A stretch of DNA of 19,425 nucleotides from an uncultured Clostridia bacterium. GTDB taxonomy: Bacteria > Bacillota > Clostridia > Christensenellales > Borkfalkiaceae. Made by a program: the position numbers and the translations under genes. The notes beneath the pieces are model-generated. The model worked only from the letters and a program-made list of their open reading frames with translations, searched no databases and was not told the origin of the DNA. The stretch spans positions 1-19,425 of the forward strand of contig CALVPW010000066.1 of assembly GCA_944354085.1 (NCBI GenBank), in the 5' to 3' direction. The first letter of the stretch is position 1. Each line of letters opens with the position of its first letter. This document shows, piece by piece, positions 1 through 7,540 of this stretch.

Positions 1-889
1 CGCGTTCTTTGACGGCGTTCAAACGGATGAGATTGACGTGACACGGCCTCCCTTTTAAGAGCTGCGCGAGCGCCGCCGCGTGGGCGAGATCGCTGTTCTC
101 TCCTTGGATAAGGCTGTATTCAAAGATATACCGCCGCCCCGTCGCCCGAAAATACACATCGCACGCCTGCAAGATATCGGCGATGGAGTAAGCGTTCGCC
201 ACGGGCATGGTGCGGGCGCGCTCGCCGTCGGTGACGGCATGCAGCGAGACGGTGAGATTGAGCGGGATGCCCTCTTTGGCAAAAGCGAGCATCTTGGGGA
301 CCAGCCCGCAGGTGGAGAGCGAGATGTTGCGCGCGCTCATCCCCAGCCCCTCTTCCGCCGTCAGGTTGCGCAAAAAGCGGACGACGTTCCCGTAATTGTC
401 GAAGGGTTCGCCGCTGCCCATGAGCACGACGTTCGTGACGGCGCGCTGTTTTTTTGTTCCCCCCTCCGCACGGTTGACGGCGAGGATCTGCGACAAGATC
501 TCCCCTGCGGTGAGATCGCGCACGAGCCCGTTTAGCGTGGAAGCGCAAAACTTGCATCCCATACGGCAGCCGACCTGCGTGGAGACGCATTGCGTGTTGC
601 CGTATTTGTAGCGCATGAGCACGCCCTCGACGATGTTGCCGTCGGCAAGAGCGAACAAAAACTTTTTGGTGCCGTCTTGGGCGGTGAACGTTTGCAGGAT
701 GCGCACGGGTTCATCCTCGAACCGCTCCAAAAGGCGGGCGCGGAAGGCGGCGGGAACGGGGAATTCCGAGATCTTTTTCCCCTGCGCGACGGCTTCTGCC
801 AGCTGCTTCGCGCGGAAGGGCTGTTCGCCCGCTTCCTTGACGAGCGCCGCAAGTTCCGCATACGACATATCCTGTAAGATCTCTTTCAT
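1..889 (-). CDS. rlmN: 23S rRNA (adenine-2503-C2)-methyltransferase RlmN, 3' end cut by window edge
   Basis: This is a radical-SAM enzyme that methylates C2 of A2503 in 23S rRNA, and in many bacteria A37 of some tRNAs. The first 296 codons are present; the frame runs off the window at base 1, so roughly the last 50 residues, including the second catalytic cysteine, are missing. Visible are the cluster motif CRMGCKFC (Cys108, 112, 115), the upstream cysteine in CVSTQVGC (Cys101, equivalent to the conserved mechanistic Cys), a glycine-rich SAM motif MGSGEP near residues 157-162, NISLSTCG at 188-195 and FEYSLIQGEN at 256-265. The ATG at 889-887 overlaps the rsmB stop in an ATGA arrangement, with a GAGG five bases upstream inside the rsmB coding end. 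That implies translational coupling as the last visible gene of the operon. Family identity is secure. Confidence 0.95.
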   Translation of the reverse strand, partial: MKEILQDMSYAELAALVKEAGEQPFRAKQLAEAVAQGKKISEFPVPAAFRARLLERFEDEPVRILQTFTAQDGTKKFLFALADGNIVEGVLMRYKYGNTQCVSTQVGCRMGCKFCASTLNGLVRDLTAGEILSQILAVNRAEGGTKKQRAVTNVVLMGSGEPFDNYGNVVRFLRNLTAEEGLGMSARNISLSTCGLVPKMLAFAKEGIPLNLTVSLHAVTDGERARTMPVANAYSIADILQACDVYFRATGRRYIFEYSLIQGENSDLAHAAALAQLLKGRPCHVNLIRLNAVKER

Positions 890-2109
890 ACGCGCCTCAG
901 CTTTGCCACGTAAAATCCCGCGCCGTACGCCGTATCGGGCAAAAATTGGATGCCGTATCCGCACCTTTCGTGCGGGAGCGGGCTTTGTATCGGCTGCGCG
1001 CAAAAAGCGGGATGCGCTTTTAAGAACGCGCCCACCACGCCGTCGTTCTCCTCGGGAAAGAGCGAACACGTCGAATAATAGAGCGTTCCGCCCGCGCGCA
1101 CGTACCGCGCGCAGTTGCAAAGGATCGCAAGCTGCGTCTGCGGGAGCAGGTCCACCTCTTCCTCGCGCTTCAAAAGCGGAAGATCGGGATTTTCGCACAC
1201 CGTGCCGAACCCCGAACAGGGCACGTCGCACAATACGCCGTCGAACGCGCCCTCGAAGGCGGGATCGAAGCAGGCGCTGTCCTTGACGAGCGCGGTCACG
1301 TTGTCCGCTCCCATGCGCGCGCAATAGCTTTGGATGAGCGCCGCACGGTGTTCGTGCAGCTCGCACGCCGTCACGTGCGCGCATTTTCCCGCCAAAAGCA
1401 CGGATTTCCCGCCCGGCGCAGCGCAGGCGTCGAGCATGCGTTCGCAGCCCTCGACCACGTCGCAGATGGCGATGCTCCCCACCGATTGGAAGGTATAATC
1501 TCCCGCAAAAAAGGCGGCATCACGCGTGAAGCGTTCAAAGATATAGACGTGCGGAAAGGGCGTTCGGATATGCGGGCGGTCGAGGTACGCCTCCTCCCCC
1601 CGCACGAAGCGCACCGTCACGCCGCAGCTCTTGGCGCGGACAATCGCCTCCGTTCTGCCGCCGTATGCGCGGCGGATCCTGCGGATGGCGTACAGCGGAT
1701 AGGGCGTGGTGACGGCGAGCCCCTCGTCCCCCTGCGGGAGGGCGACGCGCGCCCGATCGAAGGCGCGCAGCGCCGCGTTGACGAACCCTGCCGCGCCGCC
1801 TTTCCCGAGCTTTTTCAAAAGCGCCACGGCGGTATCCGTGACCATATATTTGGGTTTTTGTAAAAAGACGAGCCAATACAGCGCGATCTTCATGACGATG
1901 CGCACCGCCTGCTTGGGCGCTTTGGGCGCCACCGACTGCAAGCAGAGCGTCAAAAAAGCGTCGTTTTCCAGCACGCCGTACACCGTTTTGACGGTGCGGG
2001 TGCGATGCAGCTCCTCGACAGGCGTATCCGCGAGCGCGCGCTTTAAGTGTGCGCCCTGCCCGTACACTTTGGAAAGGACTGCGTAAGGATCATAAAACGG
2101 GTTGGTCAA
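886..2109 (-). CDS. rsmB: 16S rRNA (cytosine-967-C5)-methyltransferase RsmB
   Basis: This enzyme methylates C5 of C967 in 16S rRNA using SAM. An N-terminal NusB-like RNA-binding domain (about residues 1-125) is followed by a Rossmann methyltransferase domain. The domain shows DACAAPGGKS (227-236, SAM binding), DVPCSG with the Cys near 298, and YYSTCSLFPEEN with the nucleophilic Cys near 348; two cysteines are the hallmark of the Nol1/Nop2/Sun family. I place the start at the TTG at 2109-2107 because a GGAGG (2123-2119) lies nine bases upstream. That start gives 407 residues and a 20-base overlap with fmt. A TTG at 2145 would add 12 residues but has no clear ribosome-binding site. The gene sits between fmt and rlmN as in Bacillus. 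Function is secure; the start is less so. Confidence 0.93.
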   Translation of the reverse strand: MTNPFYDPYAVLSKVYGQGAHLKRALADTPVEELHRTRTVKTVYGVLENDAFLTLCLQSVAPKAPKQAVRIVMKIALYWLVFLQKPKYMVTDTAVALLKKLGKGGAAGFVNAALRAFDRARVALPQGDEGLAVTTPYPLYAIRRIRRAYGGRTEAIVRAKSCGVTVRFVRGEEAYLDRPHIRTPFPHVYIFERFTRDAAFFAGDYTFQSVGSIAICDVVEGCERMLDACAAPGGKSVLLAGKCAHVTACELHEHRAALIQSYCARMGADNVTALVKDSACFDPAFEGAFDGVLCDVPCSGFGTVCENPDLPLLKREEEVDLLPQTQLAILCNCARYVRAGGTLYYSTCSLFPEENDGVVGAFLKAHPAFCAQPIQSPLPHERCGYGIQFLPDTAYGAGFYVAKLRRV

Positions 2110-3013
2110 AACGCGCGCCCTCCGCAAGTTTTCTGCCGCCCGCAAACGCGGTGTCCGCCATGCGTTTCCCGCCCGCGGGCTGCACTTCGGTCAGCCGCAC
2201 GGCGCCCTCGCCGCAGGCGACGACGAGCCCGTGTTTGGGCGAAACGCAAAGAACGGTCCCGCTCGGCGCGTCCCCTTCGCAGGCGACGACGGCGGCATTG
2301 TAGCAGTTGAGCGTGAGCGCGTCCTTGACGGCATAGGCGAGCGGGGCAGGCGAGAGCCCGCGCACGAGCGCGCTCACTTCCTTGGCGGGACGGGAAAAAT
2401 CGATCTGCGTCCGCACGACTTTTTTACACACCGTGCCCTCCCCCTGCGGGGTGAGGACGACGTCGCCGTGCGCGATGCGCTCCACCGCTTTAACGATGAG
2501 CTCCGCGCCCAACACGGAAAGTTTTTGCGTGAGCGTGCCGCAGGTATCCGTCTCCGAAACGGGCAGCGCGGCGCGAAGGAACATATCGCCCGTATCCAGC
2601 CCGACGTCCGTCTTCATCACGGTGACGCCCGTCTCCCGCTCCCCCGCCATGATGGCGCGCGCGATGGGCGCCGCGCCGCGATAAGCGGGAAGCAGGCTCG
2701 CGTGTACGTTCCATACGCCGAGCGGAAAGAGATCGAGCACCGCTTGGGTGAGGATCTGCCCGTATGCGCAGGTGACCATAAGATCGGCGCCCGCGGCGGC
2801 GAGCAAAGAGACGTCCTCTTTGAGCCGCGGCGGCTGCAGAACGGGAATATGGAGCGCCTGCGCCGCGAGCTTGACGGGAGAGGGCGTGAGCACGCCCTTT
2901 CTGCCCTGCGGCTTATCGGGCTGCGTGAGCACGGCGGCGATCGGAAAACGCGCCGCGAGCGCTTCGAGCGAAGGGACGGCAAACGCGGGCGTGCCCGCAA
3001 AGACGAGCTTCAT
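2090..3013 (-). CDS. fmt: Methionyl-tRNA formyltransferase
   Basis: This enzyme formylates Met-tRNA(fMet) with 10-formyltetrahydrofolate, producing the initiator tRNA for translation. The 307-residue protein has the N-terminal formyltransferase fold starting MKLVFAGTPAFAVPSL, the folate-site motif NVHASLLPAYRGAAP (102-116) with catalytic Asn102 and His104, and GLDTGDM carrying Asp140. These match the Asn-His-Asp triad of the family. A smaller C-terminal OB-like domain that binds tRNA follows (about 205-307). The ATG at 3013-3011 is preceded by GGGAGG six bases upstream, so in-frame sequence further upstream is probably untranslated. It starts 14 bases after the def stop and overlaps rsmB. Pairing with def is expected because the two act at opposite ends of the formylation cycle. 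Confidence 0.96.
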   Translation of the reverse strand: MKLVFAGTPAFAVPSLEALAARFPIAAVLTQPDKPQGRKGVLTPSPVKLAAQALHIPVLQPPRLKEDVSLLAAAGADLMVTCAYGQILTQAVLDLFPLGVWNVHASLLPAYRGAAPIARAIMAGERETGVTVMKTDVGLDTGDMFLRAALPVSETDTCGTLTQKLSVLGAELIVKAVERIAHGDVVLTPQGEGTVCKKVVRTQIDFSRPAKEVSALVRGLSPAPLAYAVKDALTLNCYNAAVVACEGDAPSGTVLCVSPKHGLVVACGEGAVRLTEVQPAGGKRMADTAFAGGRKLAEGARFDQPVL

Positions 3014-3027
3014 ACGCCGCCTCCCGC

Positions 3028-3483
3028 TCAATCGTCCGTCTCGTGGACGTCCGTCGCCTTATCGGTATACAAAACGCCGTCGAGATGATCGAGTTCGTGG
3101 CAGACGGCGCGGGCGAAAAAGCCGCGCGCGACAAGGGAATATTTATCCCCCTTCCTGTCCTGGAACACGATCTTGACGCGCTCGGGCCGCACGACGACGC
3201 CCGCCTTTCCGCGGATGGAAAGGCAGCCCTCCGGCCCCGTCTGCTCCCCTTTTTGCGAGACGATGACGGGATTGATGAACTCAAAATACCCCTCTTCCAC
3301 GTCCACATGGACGGCGCGGACGGGCACGCCCACCTGCGGCGCGGCAAGCCCCGCGCCCTCGGCGGCCTTTAAGGTATCCTTCATGTCGTCGAGAAGGCGG
3401 AAGAGTTCTTCGTCGAAGCGGGTAACGGGTCTGCATTTTTCTCTGAGGACGGGATCCCCGACCTGTACGATCTCACGGATCAT
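3028..3483 (-). CDS. def: Peptide deformylase
   Basis: This metalloenzyme removes the formyl group from the N-terminal methionine of new proteins at the ribosome exit. The 151-residue protein has all three family motifs: GAGLAAPQVG (43-52), EGCLS (85-89, with metal-binding Cys87) and CHELDHLDG (128 on, with metal ligands His129 and His133 and catalytic Glu130). The short length and the lack of a large insertion make it a compact deformylase, without the insertions seen in the longer Gram-positive type 2 enzymes. The ATG at 3483-3481 has GGAG six bases upstream, and this ribosome-binding site lies right next to the priA stop, 13 bases away. It is followed directly by fmt. Confidence 0.96.
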   Translation of the reverse strand: MIREIVQVGDPVLREKCRPVTRFDEELFRLLDDMKDTLKAAEGAGLAAPQVGVPVRAVHVDVEEGYFEFINPVIVSQKGEQTGPEGCLSIRGKAGVVVRPERVKIVFQDRKGDKYSLVARGFFARAVCHELDHLDGVLYTDKATDVHETDD

Positions 3484-3496
3484 GGATGGCTCCTTT

Positions 3497-5668
3497 TTAA
3501 CTGAGATTGCTCGGATCTTCTTCGACGTAGACGAGCGCGTTCTTATAGAAAACGGCGCAGGCTTCGTCGTATATACGTTCGAGGAGGCGGTCCGAAGTCA
3601 AGCGCATGAGCACCTGATAGCGGTACCTGCCCTGGATGCGCTTGATGGGCGCGTGCATCCTCTGGAAGAACAAAAACTCGCCCCGCGCCTCGTCGTACAC
3701 CTTTTGCAGCCGCCCGTATACGCCGCGCAGCGCTTCGAGCGCGGCGGCGTCCTCCTCGGCGGTGACCATCACGCGGACGATCTTGGAAAAGGGCGGGAAC
3801 ATTGCCGCCGCCCGCAGCGCGATCTCGTGCCTGTAAAAGCCCTCGTAATCGTATGCGGCGGCAAAGCGCAGAATGGCGTTCTCGGGATCGTACGTCTGCA
3901 ATACGACGTCCCCCTTCTCCTTGCCCCGTCCGCTCCTGCCCGCCACCTGCGTGACGAGCTGAAAGGTGCGTTCGTTGCTGCGGTAATCGGGAAAATGCAG
4001 GCTCATATCGGCGTCGAGGATGCCCACGAGCGTGACAAGGGGAAAATCGTGCCCCTTTGCGACCATCTGCGTCCCCACGAGGATATCCGCCTCGCGCGCG
4101 GCGAACTGCTTTAAGATGCGGTAATGCCCCTCCTTGCCGCTCGTCGTATCGTTGTCCATGCGCAGGATGCGCGCCGCGGGATACAGCCGTTTGAGTTCCC
4201 CGACCACGCGCTGGGTGCCCGTGCCCGTATAATATACGTGCGTGCCGCCGCATTCGGGGCAGGCAGTGAGCATTTTATAGCGCGCGCCGCAGTAGTGGCA
4301 TTTGAGGCAGTTCTCCTCGCTGTGATAGGTGAGCGCCACGTCGCATTGGCTGCATTTTGCGATATAGCCGCAATCGCGGCACATGACCGTTTGCGCGTAG
4401 CCGCGGCGGTTGAGGAAGAGGATGGCTTGCTGCCCCTCTTTGAGACAATCGGAGAGCCGCTCTCTTAAAAGGGTGGAAAACGGCGACGGATTTCCCCGCC
4501 TGACCTCCCGCCGCATATCCACGATCTTTACGTCGGGCAGCGGACGGGCGTTGATGCGGTCGGGCAAAGCAATGAGTTCGAATTCCCCCGCTTGGGCGCG
4601 GCGGTATGTTTCGACGGAGGGCGTCGCGCTGCCCAAAACGAGCTTACAGCCGTTGTAGCGGGCGCGTTCGAGCGCCACGTCGAAGGTATCGTAGCGGGGC
4701 GAGCTCTCCGAAAGATAGCTCCCGTCGTGCTCTTCGTCGATGACGATGATGCCCACGTTCTCCACGGGCGCGAACACCGCGGAACGCGCGCCGATGGCGA
4801 TCTTTGCCGTCCCCTCGCGCAGGCGCTGCCATTCGTCGAAACGCTCTCCCGCCGAAAGCCCGCTGTGCATGATGGCGGCGGCTTTGCCGAACCGCGCCCG
4901 CAGCTGCGAGAGCATCTGCGGCGTGAGCGAGATCTCGGGAACGAGGAAAATGGCGGACTGTCCGCGCGCGAGCGCCGCGGCGATGAGCGTGAGATAGATC
5001 TCCGTTTTGCCGCTCCCCGTGACGCCGTGCAGCAGCGCGACGGTCTTTTGCGTCGCTTGGATGCGTTCCACCGCCGCCTGCTGCGCAGGCGTGAGCACGC
5101 GGGCGGTATGTTCGCCCTCCACCCCGCGGTAGGGATCGCGCAAAACGCGCCGCTTTTCCAGCACGATTGCGCCCTTTTTGACGAGCGCGTTCAGCGCCGC
5201 GCCGTACCTTTTGCGCAGCGCCGCCGCGTCCGCCTCACCGTTCTCCTCTAAAAAAGCGAGGCACGCCGCCTGCTGCGGCGCATTCTTGATAGGAACTTCC
5301 TTAAAAAAACGCGCATATGTGCGGTATGTTTCGCGCACTTTGCCCGTACGCATCTCGGCGGGCAAAAACAGGCGCAAAACGAGCGCCATCGGCACATGGT
5401 AACGCGCCGCGAGCCGCCACGCGAGCGCAAGGCATTCGGCGTTCAGCGCGGGGAGATCCTCCTCCGCGCGGTATATTTTTTTGAGTTTTGCGGCAGGGAG
5501 GTCGCTCGTCTCTTTCACGCGCATGACAAAGCCCGTCGCCGTGCTCCTTCCGAAGGGTACGACGACGCGCGTCCCCGCCTCGACGGGAAGATCGCAGGCA
5601 TAGTCGAAGATCTTATCGACGTCGCTGTGCGCAATATCTACGATGACCTCGCAAATCATGTTATGCAA
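3497..5668 (-). CDS. priA: Primosomal protein N' (replication restart helicase PriA)
   Basis: PriA is a superfamily 2 3'-5' DNA helicase that recognises stalled forks and reloads the replicative helicase. The 723-residue protein has an N-terminal fork-binding region (about 1-110), Walker A GVTGSGKT (215-222), Walker B DEEHDGSY (311-318), GSATPS (346-351) and NRRGYA (420-425). A zinc-binding module follows, with Cys430, 433, 439, 442, 457, 460, 470 and 473, plus an extra Cys454. It is full length for the family. Start choice: TTG at 5668-5666 has GAGGGG exactly six bases upstream. The ATG three codons later (5659) would have that site 15 bases away, although most homologues begin near that ATG with M-I-x-E-V. 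The ribosome-binding site is inside a hairpin (see the regulatory entry). rpoZ precedes it and def follows; the coaBC gene often found before priA is absent here. Confidence 0.96.
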   Translation of the reverse strand: MHNMICEVIVDIAHSDVDKIFDYACDLPVEAGTRVVVPFGRSTATGFVMRVKETSDLPAAKLKKIYRAEEDLPALNAECLALAWRLAARYHVPMALVLRLFLPAEMRTGKVRETYRTYARFFKEVPIKNAPQQAACLAFLEENGEADAAALRKRYGAALNALVKKGAIVLEKRRVLRDPYRGVEGEHTARVLTPAQQAAVERIQATQKTVALLHGVTGSGKTEIYLTLIAAALARGQSAIFLVPEISLTPQMLSQLRARFGKAAAIMHSGLSAGERFDEWQRLREGTAKIAIGARSAVFAPVENVGIIVIDEEHDGSYLSESSPRYDTFDVALERARYNGCKLVLGSATPSVETYRRAQAGEFELIALPDRINARPLPDVKIVDMRREVRRGNPSPFSTLLRERLSDCLKEGQQAILFLNRRGYAQTVMCRDCGYIAKCSQCDVALTYHSEENCLKCHYCGARYKMLTACPECGGTHVYYTGTGTQRVVGELKRLYPAARILRMDNDTTSGKEGHYRILKQFAAREADILVGTQMVAKGHDFPLVTLVGILDADMSLHFPDYRSNERTFQLVTQVAGRSGRGKEKGDVVLQTYDPENAILRFAAAYDYEGFYRHEIALRAAAMFPPFSKIVRVMVTAEEDAAALEALRGVYGRLQKVYDEARGEFLFFQRMHAPIKRIQGRYRYQVLMRLTSDRLLERIYDEACAVFYKNALVYVEEDPSNLS

Positions 5669-5690
5669 AGAATGCCCCTCGTCGGGGCAT
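5666..5690 (-). promoter_or_regulatory. Hairpin enclosing the priA Shine-Dalgarno
   Basis: Between the rpoZ stop and priA, positions 5672-5678 and 5684-5690 form a perfect 7-bp stem (ATGCCCC with GGGGCAT) around a 5-base loop. The GAGGGG that would serve as priA ribosome-binding site (5680-5675) takes up the 3' arm and part of the loop, six bases before the TTG start. A nine-codon mini-ORF also begins with the ATG in the 5' arm (5690) and ends at a TAA one base before the internal priA ATG. I see no good ribosome-binding site for the mini-ORF. There is no long T-run after the stem, so a terminator is unlikely. Restriction of priA translation is inference. Confidence 0.5.
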
Positions 5691-5705
5691 AAGGCGAACG
5701 GGCGC

Positions 5706-5927
5706 TCAGTCGTGCGCTGCGGTGACTTTCCCGTTCATGATCTCCTGGCAGGCAAGGACGATCTCCTTCTGCTTGCCGGGAAGTTCGGTCACGCCCGTCG
5801 ACTGCATCTGTTCGATGATCTGACGGGTGCGTTTTGCGACGACCACGCACAGCTCGTAACGGCTGGCGGGATTCTCGGGCGTGCCGAGTTTGCGGATGAG
5901 TGCGTCGACCGAAGGCTCATTGATCAT
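5706..5927 (-). CDS. rpoZ: DNA-directed RNA polymerase subunit omega
   Basis: This small (73-residue) subunit binds and stabilises the beta' subunit of RNA polymerase. The diagnostic segment is SRYELCVVVAKRTRQI, equivalent to the conserved RY-x-L-V-x-x-x-A-K-R-A-R-x-I core, followed by a C-terminal helix with IVLACQEIMNGKV. The ATG at 5927-5925 overlaps the gmk stop in ATGA form, and AGGAGA lies seven bases upstream inside the gmk end. Translational coupling to gmk is therefore likely. The gmk-rpoZ pair is one of the most conserved neighbourhoods in bacteria and supports a short call that would otherwise rest on modest similarity. Confidence 0.92.
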   Translation of the reverse strand: MINEPSVDALIRKLGTPENPASRYELCVVVAKRTRQIIEQMQSTGVTELPGKQKEIVLACQEIMNGKVTAAHD

Positions 5928-6490
5928 ATCTGTTTCTCCTTTTCGCTGCGGATAATGTCCTGGATCTTTGTTTTTGTTTGCACGGACGCCTCGTTGACGA
6001 GGACGTAATCGTAAAGGTGCGCCTGTTCGAGTTCGTAACGGACGCGGCGCAGCCTGTCGCGGCGATCGGCTTCCGATTCCGAACCACGCCCCGAGAGCCG
6101 CTTTTCCAGCTCCTCCATGGAGGGCGGCGCGATCATCACGAGCACCGTATCTTTGGGCATGAGGCGCTTGGCGTTGAGCGCGCCCACCACGTCGATCTCC
6201 AAAATGACGGAATGCTCTTTGAGCTGCCGTTCCACAAAGGAACGGGGCGTGCCGTAAAAGTTACCGAAATGCTCGTCGTACTCCAAAAAGTCGTTCGCCT
6301 GGATGCGGTCGCGGAATTCGCGCTCACTGATAAAAAAGTACTCCCTGCCGTTCTCCTCCCCTTCGCGCGGGGCGCGCGTCGTGCAGGATACCGACTTGAC
6401 GAGCGTGGGATCCTCTTCGAGCAGATAATTGACGATGGTACCCTTTCCGACGCCCGAAGGTCCCGAAAGGACAAGTAAAATATTCCTCAT
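5924..6490 (-). CDS. gmk: Guanylate kinase
   Basis: This enzyme phosphorylates GMP to GDP with ATP, an essential step in GTP, dGTP and (p)ppGpp supply. The 188-residue protein has the P-loop GPSGVGKG (10-17), the GMP-binding segment TTRAPREGEENGREYFF near 37-53, an acidic-aromatic lid region ending FLEYDEHFGNFYGT, and the ILEIDVVGA strand that holds the conserved Asp. It is normal length. The ATG at 6490-6488 has a purine-rich AAGGAAG four bases upstream; an in-frame extension of 18 codons upstream runs into the end of yicC and lacks conservation. It follows yicC by 28 bases and overlaps rpoZ by four. remA, found between yicC and gmk in Bacillus, is missing. Confidence 0.96.
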   Translation of the reverse strand: MRNILLVLSGPSGVGKGTIVNYLLEEDPTLVKSVSCTTRAPREGEENGREYFFISEREFRDRIQANDFLEYDEHFGNFYGTPRSFVERQLKEHSVILEIDVVGALNAKRLMPKDTVLVMIAPPSMEELEKRLSGRGSESEADRRDRLRRVRYELEQAHLYDYVLVNEASVQTKTKIQDIIRSEKEKQI

Positions 6491-6518
6491 GATGCTTCCT
6501 TTTGTTTTGCCTATGACG

Positions 6519-7391
6519 TTATTCCAGATTCTGGATCTGTTCACGCACCTTTTCGATCTCGTTCTTCATATCGAGCGCAAGCGCCGTGACGATCTGATCG
6601 TTGGATTTGGAGCAGACGGTGTTGCATTCGCGGTTGAACTCCTGCACCAAAAAGTCGAGCTTCCTGCCCACCTGTTCGTTCTCGCAGATCTCGCGGAAGG
6701 CTTTGACGTGCGACGTAAGGCGGGTGAGCTCCTCGTCGATGTTGCATTTATCGGCAAACACGGCGGCTTCCGTGAGGATGCGCGTCTCGTCTGCTTTGCC
6801 CTCGAGGTATTCCCCGATGCGGTCGGTGAGCTTTTTGCGGTACTCCTGCGCCACGAGCGGCGCGCGGACGGCGATCTTTTGCGTGAGCGACGCGATGACC
6901 TCGACCCGCGCCAACAGATCTTTTTTCAGGCGCTCGCCCTCGGCAAGGCGCATCTCTTTATGCCCGCGGAGCGCCTCGTCCAAAGCGGCAAAGAGCGCCT
7001 CTTCGAGCAGCGCGTCCGCGCCGCCGCCCTCCTCGGCGCGCACCACGTCGGGCAGGCGCAGATAAAAGGAGAGCGAAACGTCGTCTTTTAAGTCGGGAAA
7101 CGCCGTTCTGAGCGCCTCCGCCGCGCGGTAATACCCGCGCGCGACGTTGAGGTCCACGCTCATGCGCTTTTCCTTTTCGCGCTGATCGGTATAGCCGATG
7201 AACACGTCGACATGCCCGCGGGAGACCGCCCCGCGGACGGCGGCGCGGATCTTTTCTTCCAAGGAAAGAAAGACGCGCGGGCTCTTGACGGCGATATCGA
7301 GAAAACGGTTGTTTACCGATCTGACTTCCGCCGTGAGTTCGACGCCGTCCTTTTTACAGATCCCTTTGCCGTATCCCGTCATGCTGAGCAT
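6519..7391 (-). CDS. yicC: YicC/YloC family endoribonuclease
   Basis: First gene of the eight-gene operon. The 290-residue protein begins MLSMTGYGKG, the invariant start of the YicC/YloC family. It has the N-terminal YicC domain (EVRSVNNRFLDI, about 21-32) and the C-terminal DUF1732 domain, with EELTRLTSH near residue 205 and VGRKLDFLVQEFNRE near 225-239, ending in a helix with SKSNDQIV. Members from E. coli and B. subtilis have been reported as endoribonucleases affecting small-RNA and mRNA turnover; that is family knowledge, not something visible here. The ATG at 7391-7389 is chosen for a strong GGAGGGAG five bases upstream and for the conserved N-terminus. A sigma-A promoter lies 45 to 73 bases upstream. 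Confidence 0.93.
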   Translation of the reverse strand: MLSMTGYGKGICKKDGVELTAEVRSVNNRFLDIAVKSPRVFLSLEEKIRAAVRGAVSRGHVDVFIGYTDQREKEKRMSVDLNVARGYYRAAEALRTAFPDLKDDVSLSFYLRLPDVVRAEEGGGADALLEEALFAALDEALRGHKEMRLAEGERLKKDLLARVEVIASLTQKIAVRAPLVAQEYRKKLTDRIGEYLEGKADETRILTEAAVFADKCNIDEELTRLTSHVKAFREICENEQVGRKLDFLVQEFNRECNTVCSKSNDQIVTALALDMKNEIEKVREQIQNLE

Positions 7392-7435
7392 GGATGCTCC
7401 CTCCTCGTTCGCGCGTACGTTCCGTTGCATACAAC

Positions 7436-7464
7436 AGTATACCACGCGCGGACGGAGATTTCAA
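7436..7464 (-). promoter_or_regulatory. Sigma-A promoter of the yicC operon
   Basis: The -35 box TTGAAA (7464-7459) and -10 box TATACT (7441-7436) are separated by exactly 17 bases, and a TGG directly before the -10 makes it an extended -10 promoter. Transcription should start near 7429, giving a leader of about 38 bases before yicC. It lies just downstream of the ligA terminator, so it marks the beginning of a separate unit. Confidence 0.85.
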
Positions 7465-7487
7465 GCACTTTTGCCGACTTTTTCGGC

Positions 7488-7526
7488 GTGCAAAAGCAAA
7501 AGCGCCGCGCAATTTGGCGGCGCTTT
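7488..7526 (-). terminator. Intrinsic terminator after ligA
   Basis: A perfect 10-bp stem (AAAGCGCCGC at 7526-7517 paired with GCGGCGCTTT at 7508-7499) with an 8-base loop, followed on the minus strand by TTTTGCTTTTG. The stop codon of ligA is 15 bases upstream. The T-tract is interrupted by GC, so efficiency may be moderate, but the stem is strong. It closes the pcrA-ligA unit. Confidence 0.85.
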
Positions 7527-7540
7527 GCCGAAAAATCACA

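Noticed and set aside
153..162. MGSGEP instead of the commoner GMGEP in RlmN (around residues 157-162; coordinates approximate for interest only)
   Set aside because: Methionine to serine at this position occurs, as I recall, in other Bacillota RlmN proteins, and all cluster and catalytic cysteines within the window are present, so it is not a sign of inactivation.
7420..7436. Short dyad GTTG-TATG-CAAC at the predicted yicC transcription start
   Set aside because: Four-base arms are too short to separate from chance, and no candidate regulator is linked.
7472..7487. Small GCCGA/TCGGC stem next to the ligA terminator
   Set aside because: Only five base pairs and no T-run on the minus strand; the adjacent 10-bp stem explains termination.
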